A stretch of 51,226 bases of DNA from Glycomyces albidus (GCF_009451885.1 NZ_WIAO01000034.1:1-51226), one strand, 5' to 3'. Counted from the first letter of the stretch, positions 1 through 8,093 are shown. The notes: generated from the letters alone by a model not told the origin. Numbers and translations: made by a program.

Positions 1-90
1 TACATCCGCTGGTACAACACCGAACGCATCCACACACGGCTTGAGGGCCTGACCCCGGCTGCATACCGGGCCCAGACCCTCATGGCCTAG
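1..90 (+). CDS. IS3-family transposase OrfB, C-terminal fragment (partial)
   Basis: The open frame enters from the left edge in frame 1 and stops at TAG 88-90. It encodes YIRWYNTERIHTRLEGL followed by TPAAYRAQTLMA. The WYN..R.H..L.G.TP.. pattern is the conserved C-terminal end of the rve/DDE integrase domain of IS3 OrfB, which catalyses strand transfer. Only the last 29 codons are visible, so intactness and activity cannot be judged. Confidence 0.85.
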   Translation, partial: YIRWYNTERIHTRLEGLTPAAYRAQTLMA

Positions 91-127
91 CCTTCAAACA
101 CCAGTCCAACAATCGGGGACCAGTTCA
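1..127 (+). mobile_element. 3' end of an IS3-family insertion sequence
   Basis: The left window edge falls inside an IS3-type element. It contains the end of the OrfB transposase (to 90) and then a terminal inverted-repeat-like stretch at about 101-127, whose outer end reads GGGGACCAGTTCA. On the other strand this begins TGAACTGGTCCCC, the usual 5'-TG...CA-3' ending of IS3 elements. The boundary at 127 is inferred from that motif; the left end and any target duplication lie outside the window. Confidence 0.75.
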
Positions 128-343
128 GATCGGACTGCGCCCCTTGCCGTGCCGGCGGTCGCGGTTCGGCTCATCGCCGGTTTGGGTTGCCTTGCGTGGA
201 TGTTTGCCATAACATCGACCTACTTAAATGTTTGGGCAGTCGTCCGTACGAGCCGCCGCGGCATGAGGTGGGAAGCGCCGCAGCGGCACGGGTCCTCGAC
301 AACCGGGGACGGCTGAGCCCCCTATCCCTTAGGAGCTCAACCC
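128..343. other. Intergenic region before the CBM2-metallopeptidase gene
   Basis: About 216 bases without a supported gene. An AT-rich island near 201-232 stands out from the GC-rich background. It contains an imperfect inverted repeat, GCCATAACAT (206-215) and ATGTTTGGGC (228-237), matching at 8 of 10 positions. This could be an operator and promoter for the gene at 344. A good ribosome site AGGAG (331-335) ends the region. No convincing -35/-10 pair was found. Confidence 0.4.
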
Positions 344-2074
344 ATGGAAGACAAACCCACCGTCGGTCGCGCGCGCGTGCGGCTGAGAAGAAGGGCTGCT
401 GCGGTGTTCGCGGCGTGTGCGGCGCTGCTGGCCGCCTCGCTCGCGTTCGTGGCGGCCAACCCGGCATCGGCCGCCGCCTGCGACGCCGTGCAGTACGCCA
501 TCACCTCGCAGTGGGGGACCGGGCACAACGCAGCGGTCTCGATCAAGGCCGGATCGGACGGGATCAACGGCTGGACCGTCGAGTTCGACCTGCCGGCCGG
601 GTCCAGCGTGCAGAACGCGTGGAACGTGGACTACACGCAGTCCGGCTCGCACTTCACCGGCGAGGACGTCGGCTGGAACGCCCAGGTCCCGCCGGGCCAG
701 ACCCGCGAGATGTTCGGGATGACCGTCACCGGGACCGGCACGATCCCCGCGAACTTCAAGGTCAACGGAGTCGCCTGCGGCGGCTCGTCCGACCCCACGG
801 CGACGCCGACCGACGACGAGCCGACGGAGACGCCGACAGGGAACCCGCAGCAGCAGAAGCAGACCCGCACTCCCGCGTTCCTCATCGAGGCCGGCGCGGA
901 GACCGACAACTACGTCGAGTCGGCCAACTTCACCGTCCGCTGGGGCGACGCGATCGACGCCGTCGCCTGGGGCCGGTCCCGCGGCTACGAGAACTACCCG
1001 CAATGGGTCGCGGACCACATGGAGGAGATCTACGACTTCTACGTGAACCAGGTCGGCTTCGTCAATCCGGCGAACCACGGGGTCGGGTCGAGGTACCGGA
1101 TCAACCTCTACCTGTGCGGCACCTGGTCGAACGGCTTCCTGCCGCCCGCGAACTGGGCCGGCCCCGACGACATCGGGGTCGGCCACATGTGCCTGCCGTA
1201 CGACAAGGTCTGGGACGACTGGGTCGAGTCGCACGAGCTCAATCACATCTTCCAGTCCTACGCCAGCGACATCAACGACGCCAACGGGAACGGCGGCGGC
1301 TGGGGCCACGGCAACCCCGTCGCCGGACCGGTGTGGGAGGCGCACGCCAACTACATGGCCCGCATGCAGCGGCCGGAGGTCGTCCTCGGATCCGGCTACT
1401 ACCTCGAACGCCAGCACTTCCGCTGGCTCGCACAGGAGACCTACTACGGCGACTGGCTCATGTTCGACACCATCGCCGAACTCTACGGCGCCGAAGCCGT
1501 CGACCGCCTCTGGTTCGAGGCCAGGCAGGGCGAGCATCCGATCGACACCATCAAACGCGTCCTCCAGCTCGACCACCAGGAATTCGCCGCGCTCATCGGC
1601 GAGATGACGTCGAGGCAGGTCGTCTACGACTTCGACCAGGGCCCGGCCATGCGCTCCGACCTGTGGCGCGGCGGCGGCAGCTACCGGCCGCTCCACACCG
1701 ACCCGCTCACGAGCCTCGGCTCGAACCGCTACCGGATCGGCAACGCAGACGCACCGCACCAGTACGGCCACAACATGATCCGGCTCAACCCGACCTCGTC
1801 CAGCGTCAGCGTCCAGCTCACCGGGGCCTCCGGCCTCTCGGGCGCGGACTGGCGCTTCCGCCTCGCGGCCGTCAAGGCCGACTTCTCGGTCCGCTACAGC
1901 CCGCTCATGGCACCCGGGCAGACCGCGAACTTCTCGCTCCAGAGCGGGGAGATCCACATGATGCTCGTCGTCGCCGCCACCCCGTCGGTCCACCGCAACT
2001 ACACGATGTGGCAGACCGGCGTCGGCGACCCGTTCCCCTACGAACTCACGATCAACGGCGCCACACCGTCCTGA
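344..2074 (+). CDS. Secreted CBM2 protein with DUF6055-like HExxH metallopeptidase domain
   Basis: 576 residues; ATG 344 lies 8 bases after AGGAG. A twin-Arg-rich signal peptide (R11-R18, hydrophobic 19-38, likely cut at ASA-A near 43-44) precedes a CBM2 cellulose-binding domain at about 46-145, with a Cys near each end and the WN/GW aromatic pattern. A Thr/Pro linker (about 146-176) leads to a catalytic region with SHELNHIFQ, an HExxH zinc motif at 297-301, and downstream Glu/His-rich segments (WEAHANYM). The layout suggests an exported zinc peptidase or related hydrolase anchored to cellulose. The match to DUF6055 is from memory of motifs; substrate is unknown. The CBM2 is N-terminal here, unlike in the CE15 protein at 31393. 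Confidence 0.8.
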   Translation: MEDKPTVGRARVRLRRRAAAVFAACAALLAASLAFVAANPASAAACDAVQYAITSQWGTGHNAAVSIKAGSDGINGWTVEFDLPAGSSVQNAWNVDYTQSGSHFTGEDVGWNAQVPPGQTREMFGMTVTGTGTIPANFKVNGVACGGSSDPTATPTDDEPTETPTGNPQQQKQTRTPAFLIEAGAETDNYVESANFTVRWGDAIDAVAWGRSRGYENYPQWVADHMEEIYDFYVNQVGFVNPANHGVGSRYRINLYLCGTWSNGFLPPANWAGPDDIGVGHMCLPYDKVWDDWVESHELNHIFQSYASDINDANGNGGGWGHGNPVAGPVWEAHANYMARMQRPEVVLGSGYYLERQHFRWLAQETYYGDWLMFDTIAELYGAEAVDRLWFEARQGEHPIDTIKRVLQLDHQEFAALIGEMTSRQVVYDFDQGPAMRSDLWRGGGSYRPLHTDPLTSLGSNRYRIGNADAPHQYGHNMIRLNPTSSSVSVQLTGASGLSGADWRFRLAAVKADFSVRYSPLMAPGQTANFSLQSGEIHMMLVVAATPSVHRNYTMWQTGVGDPFPYELTINGATPS

Positions 2075-2160
2075 TAGCACCACCTGTTCGGAGGACGCGC
2101 CGGCCGCCTCCGTCTCGCTACGGTGAACACCTCACTGCGACGAGACGGAGGCGGTGCGTC

Positions 2161-3381
2161 ATGTACGCGGTCCTGGATGTGGAGACGACCGGCCTGTTCA
2201 ACAAGGACCGGATCGTCGAGATCGCCATCGCCCACGTCGACGAGGACGGCCGCGTCCGCGAACGCTGGGAGACCCTCGTCAATCCCAAGAGAGACCTCGG
2301 ACCGCAAGAGCTGCACGGGATCCGCTCCGCCGATGTCCGCAAGGCCCCGTCGTTCGAGCAGATCGCCGGCGACGTCCTCGCACTGCTCGCGGGCAAGATC
2401 CCGGTGGCTCACAACCTCGCGTTCGACGGTCGCTTCCTCGCCAACGAGTTCGCGCGTCTCGGCCACGAGCTGCCCCACCTCGCCGACTACGGAGTCTGCA
2501 CCATGCAATGGGCCGGGCACTTCCTGCCCGGATCGGGCCGCAGTCTCCGCGACTGCTGCCTCGCCGCTGGCATCGCGAACGACCGGCCCCACGCGGCGAT
2601 GGCGGACGTCATCGCCACCGCCGAACTGCTCGCGCTCTACCTCAACAGCATGGGTCCCGTCCCGCTCTGGTACGACCGAGGCGACCTCATCCGGAACCTG
2701 CGGTGGCCCGCGCTGCCGACCGGCCTCGCCGCACCGGTTCGCCGGGGCGCGGGGGCAGCGGCAGGCGGCGACTTCCTCGCCCGACTCGTCGACCGCGTCC
2801 CCCGCATCCCCGACCCTCCACAGGCGGACACCTATCTTGCACTCCTCGACCGGGCGCTGTTCGACCGGCACATATCGGCCACCGAAGCCGACGCGCTCGT
2901 CGAACTGGCCGCGCAGCTCGGATTCGACCGCGCGACCGCCATGGAACTCCATCGCGGCTACCTCCACGCGCTGGCGGCCGCCGCGCTCGAAGACGGCGTC
3001 GTCTCCGACGAGGAACGGCGGGACCTGGAGTGCGTCGCCGCCTTGCTGTCCCTGCCGCCGGAGGAGGTCGACGCCGCCCTGCGGCCAGGGCCCGCCCGTG
3101 CGGCCCCGGCCACCGTCCATTTCCGAATGAAGACCGGGGACCTCGTCGTTCTCACAGGTTCGTTCGCCGAATCGAAGCAGTATTGGGCGCAACGGCTCGA
3201 AACCGCTGGACTGCAGGTCGCACCGAATGTCACCAAGAAAACCGCACTGGTCGTCGCCGCCGACCCTGACTCGATGTCCGGCAAGGCGACCAAAGCGCAC
3301 GAGTACGGCATCCCGGTGATCGGCGCCGAGTCCCTGGACCTGGTGCTCGCCAGGATCGCCCTCGCCGAGAGCGCCCGCTGA
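2161..3381 (+). CDS. DnaQ-like 3'-5' exonuclease with C-terminal BRCT domain
   Basis: 406 residues from ATG 2161, preceded by GGAGG. The same frame stays open far upstream (from 187), but that part is a shadow of the CBM2 gene. The N-terminal RNase-T/DnaQ fold shows all DEDDh motifs: ExoI LDVETTG (D6, E8), ExoII AHNLAFDGRF (D89) and ExoIII H144-AAMA-D149. A middle helical stretch (about 225-305, ending in SDEERRDLE) resembles a TerB-like region. Residues about 315-400 (LVVLTGSF...KKTALVVAADP...KATKAHEYGIPVI) are a BRCT domain like that of DNA ligase. The family is usually annotated as a DNA polymerase III epsilon-like protein; a repair or proofreading role is inferred. Confidence 0.88.
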   Translation: MYAVLDVETTGLFNKDRIVEIAIAHVDEDGRVRERWETLVNPKRDLGPQELHGIRSADVRKAPSFEQIAGDVLALLAGKIPVAHNLAFDGRFLANEFARLGHELPHLADYGVCTMQWAGHFLPGSGRSLRDCCLAAGIANDRPHAAMADVIATAELLALYLNSMGPVPLWYDRGDLIRNLRWPALPTGLAAPVRRGAGAAAGGDFLARLVDRVPRIPDPPQADTYLALLDRALFDRHISATEADALVELAAQLGFDRATAMELHRGYLHALAAAALEDGVVSDEERRDLECVAALLSLPPEEVDAALRPGPARAAPATVHFRMKTGDLVVLTGSFAESKQYWAQRLETAGLQVAPNVTKKTALVVAADPDSMSGKATKAHEYGIPVIGAESLDLVLARIALAESAR

Positions 3382-3402
3382 CGGCTCGGCGTTCGGAGCC
3401 GT
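3381..3402 (+). terminator. Possible weak terminator after the exonuclease gene
   Basis: ACGGCTC (3381-3387) pairs with GAGCCGT (3396-3402) around an 8-base loop. It overlaps the stop codon and has no T-run. Confidence 0.3.
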
Positions 3403-3468
3403 GCCGCGGCGGCCGACCCCGTGACGTCCACAGTGGCGTCGCTCTACCGGCGCTTCGCCGAACGTGCG

Positions 3469-4050
3469 CTACGGCCGCCAGGCCGGGTTGCGGCCCGTGA
3501 GGGCGATCAGGCGGTCTTGCGGGGTGGCGTCCTCGGCGGGTTCGACGGGCGGGGCGTAGATGCCTTCGCGGGCCGCCTGGTCGTCGGCGTCCTGGCCGAC
3601 GAAGGCGGTCAGGACCTCGATCGTCGCGGGGGCGAGTGCGTAGGGCTGGGCGGTCGACGCGGCGAGGTCCCAGCCGTGGACGGCGACCTCGTTGAGGGCG
3701 ACGAGGCCCATGATCGAGGCCGGGAAGGTCACGCCGCCCGCGGTCGCGTCGCCTTCCCACGCGGACGGTTCGGCCCAGGCGTCGGCGAGGGTCTGGAGCC
3801 GCTCGGCGAGGAGCGGGCGCCAGTCCTCCGGGGGCGTCGCGGCCGGGACCCCGGGCGGGGCGTCGTTGTGCGGACCGCGTTCGCCCCGGGCGGCGGCCGT
3901 GAACGCGAGGCACAGGCCGAGGAAGTGGTTCACGATCTGCCCGACCGTGTACCGCTCGCACGGGGTCGGGTCGGCAAGCTGCTCGTCCTTCACGCCGTCG
4001 ATCAGGCCGATCACCCGGTCGGTCACGATCTTGAAGTCGACATCGGTCAT
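3469..4050 (-). CDS. DinB-like / maleylpyruvate isomerase N-terminal domain protein (TIGR03086-type)
   Basis: 193 residues from ATG 4050. A GTG 6 bases upstream is in frame, but AAGGAG sits 9 bases before the ATG and only 3 before the GTG, so ATG is preferred. Features of the mycothiol-dependent/DinB helical-bundle family are visible: TPCERYTVGQIVNHFLG near the start (first metal-His region) and VALNEVAVHGWDLA in the middle (HGWDLA supplies the later His). The family binds a divalent metal and often uses mycothiol, an actinobacterial thiol; the substrate is unknown. It stands 68 bases from the end of the MerR gene on the same strand and could share its transcript. Confidence 0.8.
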   Translation of the reverse strand: MTDVDFKIVTDRVIGLIDGVKDEQLADPTPCERYTVGQIVNHFLGLCLAFTAAARGERGPHNDAPPGVPAATPPEDWRPLLAERLQTLADAWAEPSAWEGDATAGGVTFPASIMGLVALNEVAVHGWDLAASTAQPYALAPATIEVLTAFVGQDADDQAAREGIYAPPVEPAEDATPQDRLIALTGRNPAWRP

Positions 4051-4118
4051 GTGCACTCGCTCCTTAGGTCGGTCTCCCCGTTGAGACGACGCGGTCCGCC
4101 CGGATTCATCGCGCCGGC

Positions 4119-4877
4119 TCAGAGATTCGCGTCCGCGTACGCGTCCATGCCTTCCCTGAGGTACGCGGCGAGGCCCGTGGCCACGGCGTCGTACGTCGCC
4201 GTGAACGCCGGGTCGTCGGTGTAGAGGGCGCCGAGGCCCCGGTACGCCTGGGCGGTCGGAGTGGTGCCCCAGAGGCGTTCGATGAACTCGTAGTGGTCGG
4301 CCACGACCGCTTGGGCGGCAGCGGAATCGGCGGGTTCGCCGGCTTCGCGGACTTCGGCGAGGCGGCGGTGGAGCTCATCGAACTTGGTCGGGATGGCACG
4401 GCGCTCCTCCGGGGACATCGCGCGCACGGCGGCGTCACTGGCGTCGACCGCGGCGTCGCCCCAGCGGCGGCGGGCCTCGGCCTCCCATTCGGCGTGCTTG
4501 GCGGCGTCGAGCCCGTCGAACCAGGTCTCGGGTGTCATGGTCTGGTCTCCTTCGAGTTGGCGGATCGTCGCTTCAACGGTGGCGGTGAGCCGGGCGAGGC
4601 GGTCGCGCTCCTCCCGCAGCTCGGCGAGGTGCCGCTTGAGGGCCTCGGCCTCGGCGAGGCCGCCCTCCAGGATCTCGGCGATGGTGCCGAGCGGCAGGTC
4701 CAGGCGCTTGAGCAGGAGGATCCGCTGCAGGCGCAGCAGCTCGGCCTCGCGGTAGTGGCGCATCCCGCCATGACCGGTCGCGGCCGGCTGCAGCAGGCCG
4801 ATCGCGTCGTAGTGGCGCAGCGTCCGCGAGGTGACCCCGGTCAGCTTCACCACTTCTGGCGTCGACCACGTGCGCAT
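4119..4877 (-). CDS. MerR-family regulator with TipAS-type effector domain
   Basis: 252 residues from ATG 4877. The N-terminal winged helix (STPEVVKLTGVTSRTLRHYD, then GLLQPA...GMRHYREAELLRLQRI) is a typical MerR DNA-binding domain. It is followed by a dimerisation coiled coil (about 75-112). Residues about 115-250 (MTPETWFDGLDAAKHAEWEAEAR...WG..., HYEFIERLWG, YTDDPAFTATYD) match the TipAS antibiotic-binding domain. TipA-type proteins autoregulate, and an internal start at the TipAS boundary (codon 113-115, MTPETWF) could make a short form as in Streptomyces TipAS. A perfect palindrome at 4915-4933 sits just upstream. Confidence 0.9.
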   Translation of the reverse strand: MRTWSTPEVVKLTGVTSRTLRHYDAIGLLQPAATGHGGMRHYREAELLRLQRILLLKRLDLPLGTIAEILEGGLAEAEALKRHLAELREERDRLARLTATVEATIRQLEGDQTMTPETWFDGLDAAKHAEWEAEARRRWGDAAVDASDAAVRAMSPEERRAIPTKFDELHRRLAEVREAGEPADSAAAQAVVADHYEFIERLWGTTPTAQAYRGLGALYTDDPAFTATYDAVATGLAAYLREGMDAYADANL

Positions 4878-4914
4878 CGGTTCCCCATTCCGTCGGTAGC
4901 GTCTCGAAGGTAGT

Positions 4915-4933
4915 GGTTGACGCCGCGTCAACC
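4915..4933. promoter_or_regulatory. Palindromic operator candidate upstream of the TipA-like MerR gene
   Basis: GGTTGACGCCGCGTCAACC is a perfect 9+1+9 palindrome 38 bases upstream of the merR-type start codon. It contains TTGACG in either orientation. MerR proteins act on palindromes inside long promoter spacers, so autoregulation is plausible but unproven. Confidence 0.55.
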
Positions 4934-4939
4934 GCAAGT

Positions 4940-5698
4940 TCAGGTCCGCAGCGCCGGTTCCCGGCGCAGGTACTCGCCCGGCGTGACCCCGAACGAGTCG
5001 CGGAACGCGCCGATGAACGCGCTCGGGCTCGCATAGCCGCACGCCCCCGCGATCCGCGTGACCTGATGCCCCTCCGCGAGCAGCACGAGCGCATGGTGCA
5101 GCCGGAACTGGCCGCGCCACTGCGCGAACGTCATGCCCGCCTGCTCGCGGAACAGCCGGCTCAGCGTCCGCTCCGACGCGCCCACGGCCGCACCGAGCTG
5201 CACGAGCGTGCGGCGGTCGGCCGGGTCGTCCTCCAGCAGCGCCACCACCTCGCGCAGCCGCGCATCCGGCAGCGCGGGCAGGAACCGCTGCGGAGCCTCC
5301 ACTCCGCACAGCAGATCGAGCACGACCTGCTCGAGGTGGCTCCGGGTCCGCGGCTCCAGGCCCGCGTCGTCCGTCAGGCAGGTGACGGCCTCGCGCAGCA
5401 GCGGCGTGAACGCCAGGACCGAGGGACGGTCGAGGAACGGCCCGGCACCGTCGGTCGCGAACAGGACCGCCCGCATCTCGGTCGCCCCGCACGCCCGGTG
5501 CGCGTGCTCCGTCCCGGCCGGGATCCACACCCCCTGCGACGGCGGCACCACCCACACCCCCGAGGCGATGAACACCCGCAGCACGCCGCGGCGCGGGTAG
5601 ATGAGCTGGTGGCCGTCGTGCCGGTGCCGTCCGATCCGCTCGAGGTGGGAGAGCGTCCGGATCGGCGAGCTCGGAATGACTTGGCCGTCGATCGACAT
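4940..5698 (-). CDS. AraC-family transcriptional regulator (cupin + HTH)
   Basis: 252 residues from ATG 5698; the frame continues upstream but there is no protein-like sequence there. The N-terminal cupin shows RHRHDGHQLIYPRRGVL and WVVPPSQGVWIPAGTEHAHRA. The C-terminal AraC domain shows two HTHs (TLVQLGAAVGASERTLSRLF and ITRIAGACGYASPSAFIGAF) ending in FGVTPGEYLR. The 74-base gap to the divergent MFS gene has no clear Shine-Dalgarno for this gene, so translation may be leaderless. AraC regulators of this NimR-like type commonly control the adjacent divergent efflux transporter. Confidence 0.9.
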   Translation of the reverse strand: MSIDGQVIPSSPIRTLSHLERIGRHRHDGHQLIYPRRGVLRVFIASGVWVVPPSQGVWIPAGTEHAHRACGATEMRAVLFATDGAGPFLDRPSVLAFTPLLREAVTCLTDDAGLEPRTRSHLEQVVLDLLCGVEAPQRFLPALPDARLREVVALLEDDPADRRTLVQLGAAVGASERTLSRLFREQAGMTFAQWRGQFRLHHALVLLAEGHQVTRIAGACGYASPSAFIGAFRDSFGVTPGEYLRREPALRT

Positions 5699-5772
5699 AA
5701 GTCGGCAGAATACCGTTAGCCGGGGCCGGGGGCCATTCGGAATTCTTGGACGCCGAGGACAAGGAGACCCGC

Positions 5773-7083
5773 ATGACCCGGACCACGCCTTCAGGTCCCA
5801 TTCAGGTACCGGCGGATACCGTGGCCGGACCGCCGCCAGACCCTGGCCGGCCCGACCGACCGAACCCCGAGGAGCCGCCTTACGCACCGATGCGAGCAGA
5901 GCACTCACCCGAACCGCGGCACGGCGAACCGCCGCGATCCGGCGACACGCCCGCCTCGCCGCTGCGCCGCATGTGGCTGTGGGGCACCGCCCACGCCGTC
6001 GACGACATGTACCAGGGGCTCGTCCCCGCCTGCGTGCCCTACTTCGTCCTCGACCGCGGCTACGGCTACGTCGCCGCCACCGGGCTCACCCTCGCCGCCG
6101 CGCTCGGCGCCTCGATCCCGCAGCCGTTCTTCGGTGTCGCCGTCGACCGCCGCCGCCTCGACTGGTTCGCGCCCGCCGGGGTCGCCCTCGCGGGCGTCGG
6201 CCTCGGCCTCGCGGGGCTCGCCGGGCCGTACCCCCTGGTCCTGACCCTCATCTTCCTGTCGGGCCTCGGCGTCGCCATGTTCCACCCCGCCGCGGGCAAG
6301 GGCGCCCGGGAAGCCGCCGGCGACAGCGCCGCCGCGATGAGCTGGTTCGCCGCGGGCGGCAGCGTCGGGTTCTTCCTCGCCCCGGTCCTGGCCACACCCG
6401 CCCTCATTGCGTTCGGCGTCGGCGCCACCGCCCTGTTCATCCCGCCCGCCGTGCTCATCGCCTTCGTCATGCTGCGCAAGCACACCCGCACCTCGGCCGG
6501 CCCGCCGCAACCGAGGGAGGGCGCCGACCGCTGGGGCCCCTTCGCGGTCCTCACCGCGATCGAGGTCGTGCGATCGCTCCTGTGGGTCGGGATCATCACC
6601 TTCATCGAGCTGTACTGGATCCGCCACCTCGGCGCCGGGCACGCGGTCGCCGGGATCGCCCTGGCCGGGTTCATGCTCGGCAGCGTCATCGGCACCCTCC
6701 TGGGCGGTCGCCTCGCCGACCGCTTCGGGGCCGTCCGCACCACCCGCATCGGCGGGGTCCTCATCATTCCGCTGCTCATCCTGCTGCGGGTGGTGCCGGG
6801 GGAGTACGCGCCGCTCGTCCTGGCGCTGGCCGTCGGGATCGCGATCAACATCCCGTTCGCGGTCCTGGTGAAGCTCGCCCAGGACTACCTGCCGAGCCGT
6901 CCCGGCACCGCCGCGGGGGTCACGCTCGGCCTGGCGATGAGCGCGGGCGGCCTGTTCGCCCCGGCGTTCGGGATGATCGCCGAACGGCACGGCCCCGAAG
7001 GCGTCTTCACCGTGCTCTGCGCGGTGCCGCTGGCGGCGGTGGTGCTGGGCGTGTTCCTGAAGGCGCCCGGCCCCCGAACATGA
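5773..7083 (+). CDS. MFS efflux transporter, fosmidomycin-resistance (Fsr)-like
   Basis: 436 residues from ATG 5773, 6 bases after AAGGAG; a TTG at 5746 is also in frame but lacks a ribosome site. A Pro-rich cytosolic N-terminal extension of about 65 residues precedes 12 predicted membrane segments. HAVDDMYQGLVPACVPYFV and MFHPAAGKGARE resemble the HxxxDxxxG...FHP signature of the Fsr/NarK-like drug exporters. GGRLADRFG is the MFS loop 8-9 motif. It is divergent from the AraC gene, its probable regulator. The substrate is not predictable from sequence; a small toxic molecule is likely. Confidence 0.85.
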   Translation: MTRTTPSGPIQVPADTVAGPPPDPGRPDRPNPEEPPYAPMRAEHSPEPRHGEPPRSGDTPASPLRRMWLWGTAHAVDDMYQGLVPACVPYFVLDRGYGYVAATGLTLAAALGASIPQPFFGVAVDRRRLDWFAPAGVALAGVGLGLAGLAGPYPLVLTLIFLSGLGVAMFHPAAGKGAREAAGDSAAAMSWFAAGGSVGFFLAPVLATPALIAFGVGATALFIPPAVLIAFVMLRKHTRTSAGPPQPREGADRWGPFAVLTAIEVVRSLLWVGIITFIELYWIRHLGAGHAVAGIALAGFMLGSVIGTLLGGRLADRFGAVRTTRIGGVLIIPLLILLRVVPGEYAPLVLALAVGIAINIPFAVLVKLAQDYLPSRPGTAAGVTLGLAMSAGGLFAPAFGMIAERHGPEGVFTVLCAVPLAAVVLGVFLKAPGPRT

Positions 7084-7140
7084 GGAAATCACGGAAATGC
7101 TGACAGCTGCGACCTGCCGTTGTGTGATGAAATCGCCGAG

Positions 7141-7176
7141 CGATGCAACGATCACGAAACGTGATCGGTCGCATCG
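7141..7176. promoter_or_regulatory. Nested inverted repeat upstream of the small protein gene
   Basis: CGATGC (7141-7146) pairs with GCATCG (7171-7176), and inside it CGATCAC (7149-7155) pairs with GTGATCG (7161-7167) around GAAAC. Thirteen base pairs are interrupted only by AA/GTC. As DNA it is a 36-bp operator candidate; as RNA it would be a stable hairpin 20 bases ahead of the start at 7197. Confidence 0.5.
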
Positions 7177-7196
7177 GCGTCTGGGGGTACGCCACG

Positions 7197-7496
7197 ATGC
7201 GAGTCTGCATGAAGATCCAGATCCCGGTCGAAGCCGGGAACGATGCCATCATCAACGGGAAGATCCAGCCGGCGCTCAAGGGAATGCTCGACCGACTGCA
7301 GCCCGAGGCCGTCTACTTCTTCCCGATGGACGGGATGCGGGGCATGATGATGTTCTTCGACATGAAGGAGACATCGCAGATGCCGACGATCTCGGAGCCG
7401 CTGTTCGAGCAGCTCAATGCGAAGATCGACCTGACGCCCGCCATGAATCTGGACGACCTCATGGCAGGTCTGAAGCAGATCGACGAGAGCCGGTGA
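7197..7496 (+). CDS. Small conserved hypothetical protein
   Basis: 99 residues from ATG 7197 (GGGGGT about 9 bases upstream); ATG 7143 and ATG 7209 are also in frame. The 7143 start would translate through the nested inverted repeat and is less likely. The sequence is methionine-rich, with PVEAGNDAIINGKIQPALKGML, PEAVYFFPMDGMRGMMMFFDM and a Leu/Ile-rich C-terminus. The alternation of a beta-like start, helix, beta hairpin and helix suggests a ferredoxin-like or dimeric alpha-beta barrel fold, but I do not recognise a named family. It stands alone between an MFS gene and a terminator. Confidence 0.7.
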   Translation: MRVCMKIQIPVEAGNDAIINGKIQPALKGMLDRLQPEAVYFFPMDGMRGMMMFFDMKETSQMPTISEPLFEQLNAKIDLTPAMNLDDLMAGLKQIDESR

Positions 7497-7517
7497 CCTG
7501 ACCGGGCCGATACGGCG

Positions 7518-7537
7518 GGGGCGGCAGGAGCCGCCCC
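7518..7537. terminator. Hairpin between convergent genes
   Basis: GGGGCGGC (7518-7525) and GCCGCCCC (7530-7537) form a perfect 8-bp stem with an AGGA tetraloop. It lies 21 bases after the stop at 7496 and could serve both this gene and the convergent one ending at 7599. No T-tract. Confidence 0.6.
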
Positions 7538-7598
7538 GGGCGCCGCTCCTCGGGCGGATCGGTCGCACTCGGCTGCTTCCCGAAGCGCCCCTAGGCGT

Positions 7599-8018
7599 TC
7601 ACTCGCGTTCGGCGAGGCCGGCGAACGTCTCGGCCTCCAGTTCGACGTAGCGGCGGGCCTTGCGGGTGAACAGCGCCTTCGCCAGCCAGGCACCGGGTCC
7701 GGTCCACTCGATCGCGAGCGAGAGCCGGGTCCCGGCGGCGGTCGCGCTCAGCTCATGCGACGCCTCGGTGCGGACGCCGGCGGCGTTCGCGACCCACGTG
7801 AAGCCGCTGCCGGGCCGCCAGTCGGTCACCTCGTACTCGGCCGCCGCGAGGCCGGGCTGGCGCACCAGGAACCGGCTGCCGACCGCCACAGGCCCCGGTG
7901 CTCCCACGCGCTCAACGGAATCCACTGTAGGCAGCATCTCGGCCCAGCGTTCGAGCTCGCCCAGGTGCGACCACACCGCGGCCGGGGTCGCGCGGACGTC
8001 GCGTTCGACGGTGATCAT
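7599..8018 (-). CDS. SRPBCC-superfamily (polyketide cyclase/START-like) protein
   Basis: 139 residues from ATG 8018; an ATG three codons upstream (8027) is equally open and neither has a ribosome site. MITVERDVRATPAAVWSHL is the standard opening beta strand and helix of SRPBCC proteins. It is followed by a helix-grip pattern (YEVTDWRPGSGFTWV, SHELSATAAGTRLSLAIEW) and a long C-terminal helix. The fold binds hydrophobic ligands in a deep cavity; ligand and role are unknown. Confidence 0.8.
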   Translation of the reverse strand: MITVERDVRATPAAVWSHLGELERWAEMLPTVDSVERVGAPGPVAVGSRFLVRQPGLAAAEYEVTDWRPGSGFTWVANAAGVRTEASHELSATAAGTRLSLAIEWTGPGAWLAKALFTRKARRYVELEAETFAGLAERE

Positions 8019-8093
8019 GCGGCACATCGTACCGATCGACGACCATCGAAGCCTCGGGTGCCGCGGACCGGTCCCGTCAGCGGCGGATCGGGC

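Noticed and set aside
200..343. A c-di-AMP (ydaO) riboswitch before a secreted hydrolase.
   Set aside because: The AACCGGGGAC-type text is suggestive but the conserved ...CCGACAGCTAACC... segment and its pairings are absent.
329..2083. A 584-codon minus-strand frame over the CBM2-metallopeptidase gene.
   Set aside because: It is the antisense shadow of a clear gene and has no recognisable domain.
187..2160. A long plus-strand frame continues upstream of the exonuclease, through the CBM2 gene.
   Set aside because: Arg/Gly/Ala-rich composition is typical of the shadow of a GC-rich gene; the exonuclease starts at ATG 2161 with its own ribosome site and conserved LDVETTG.
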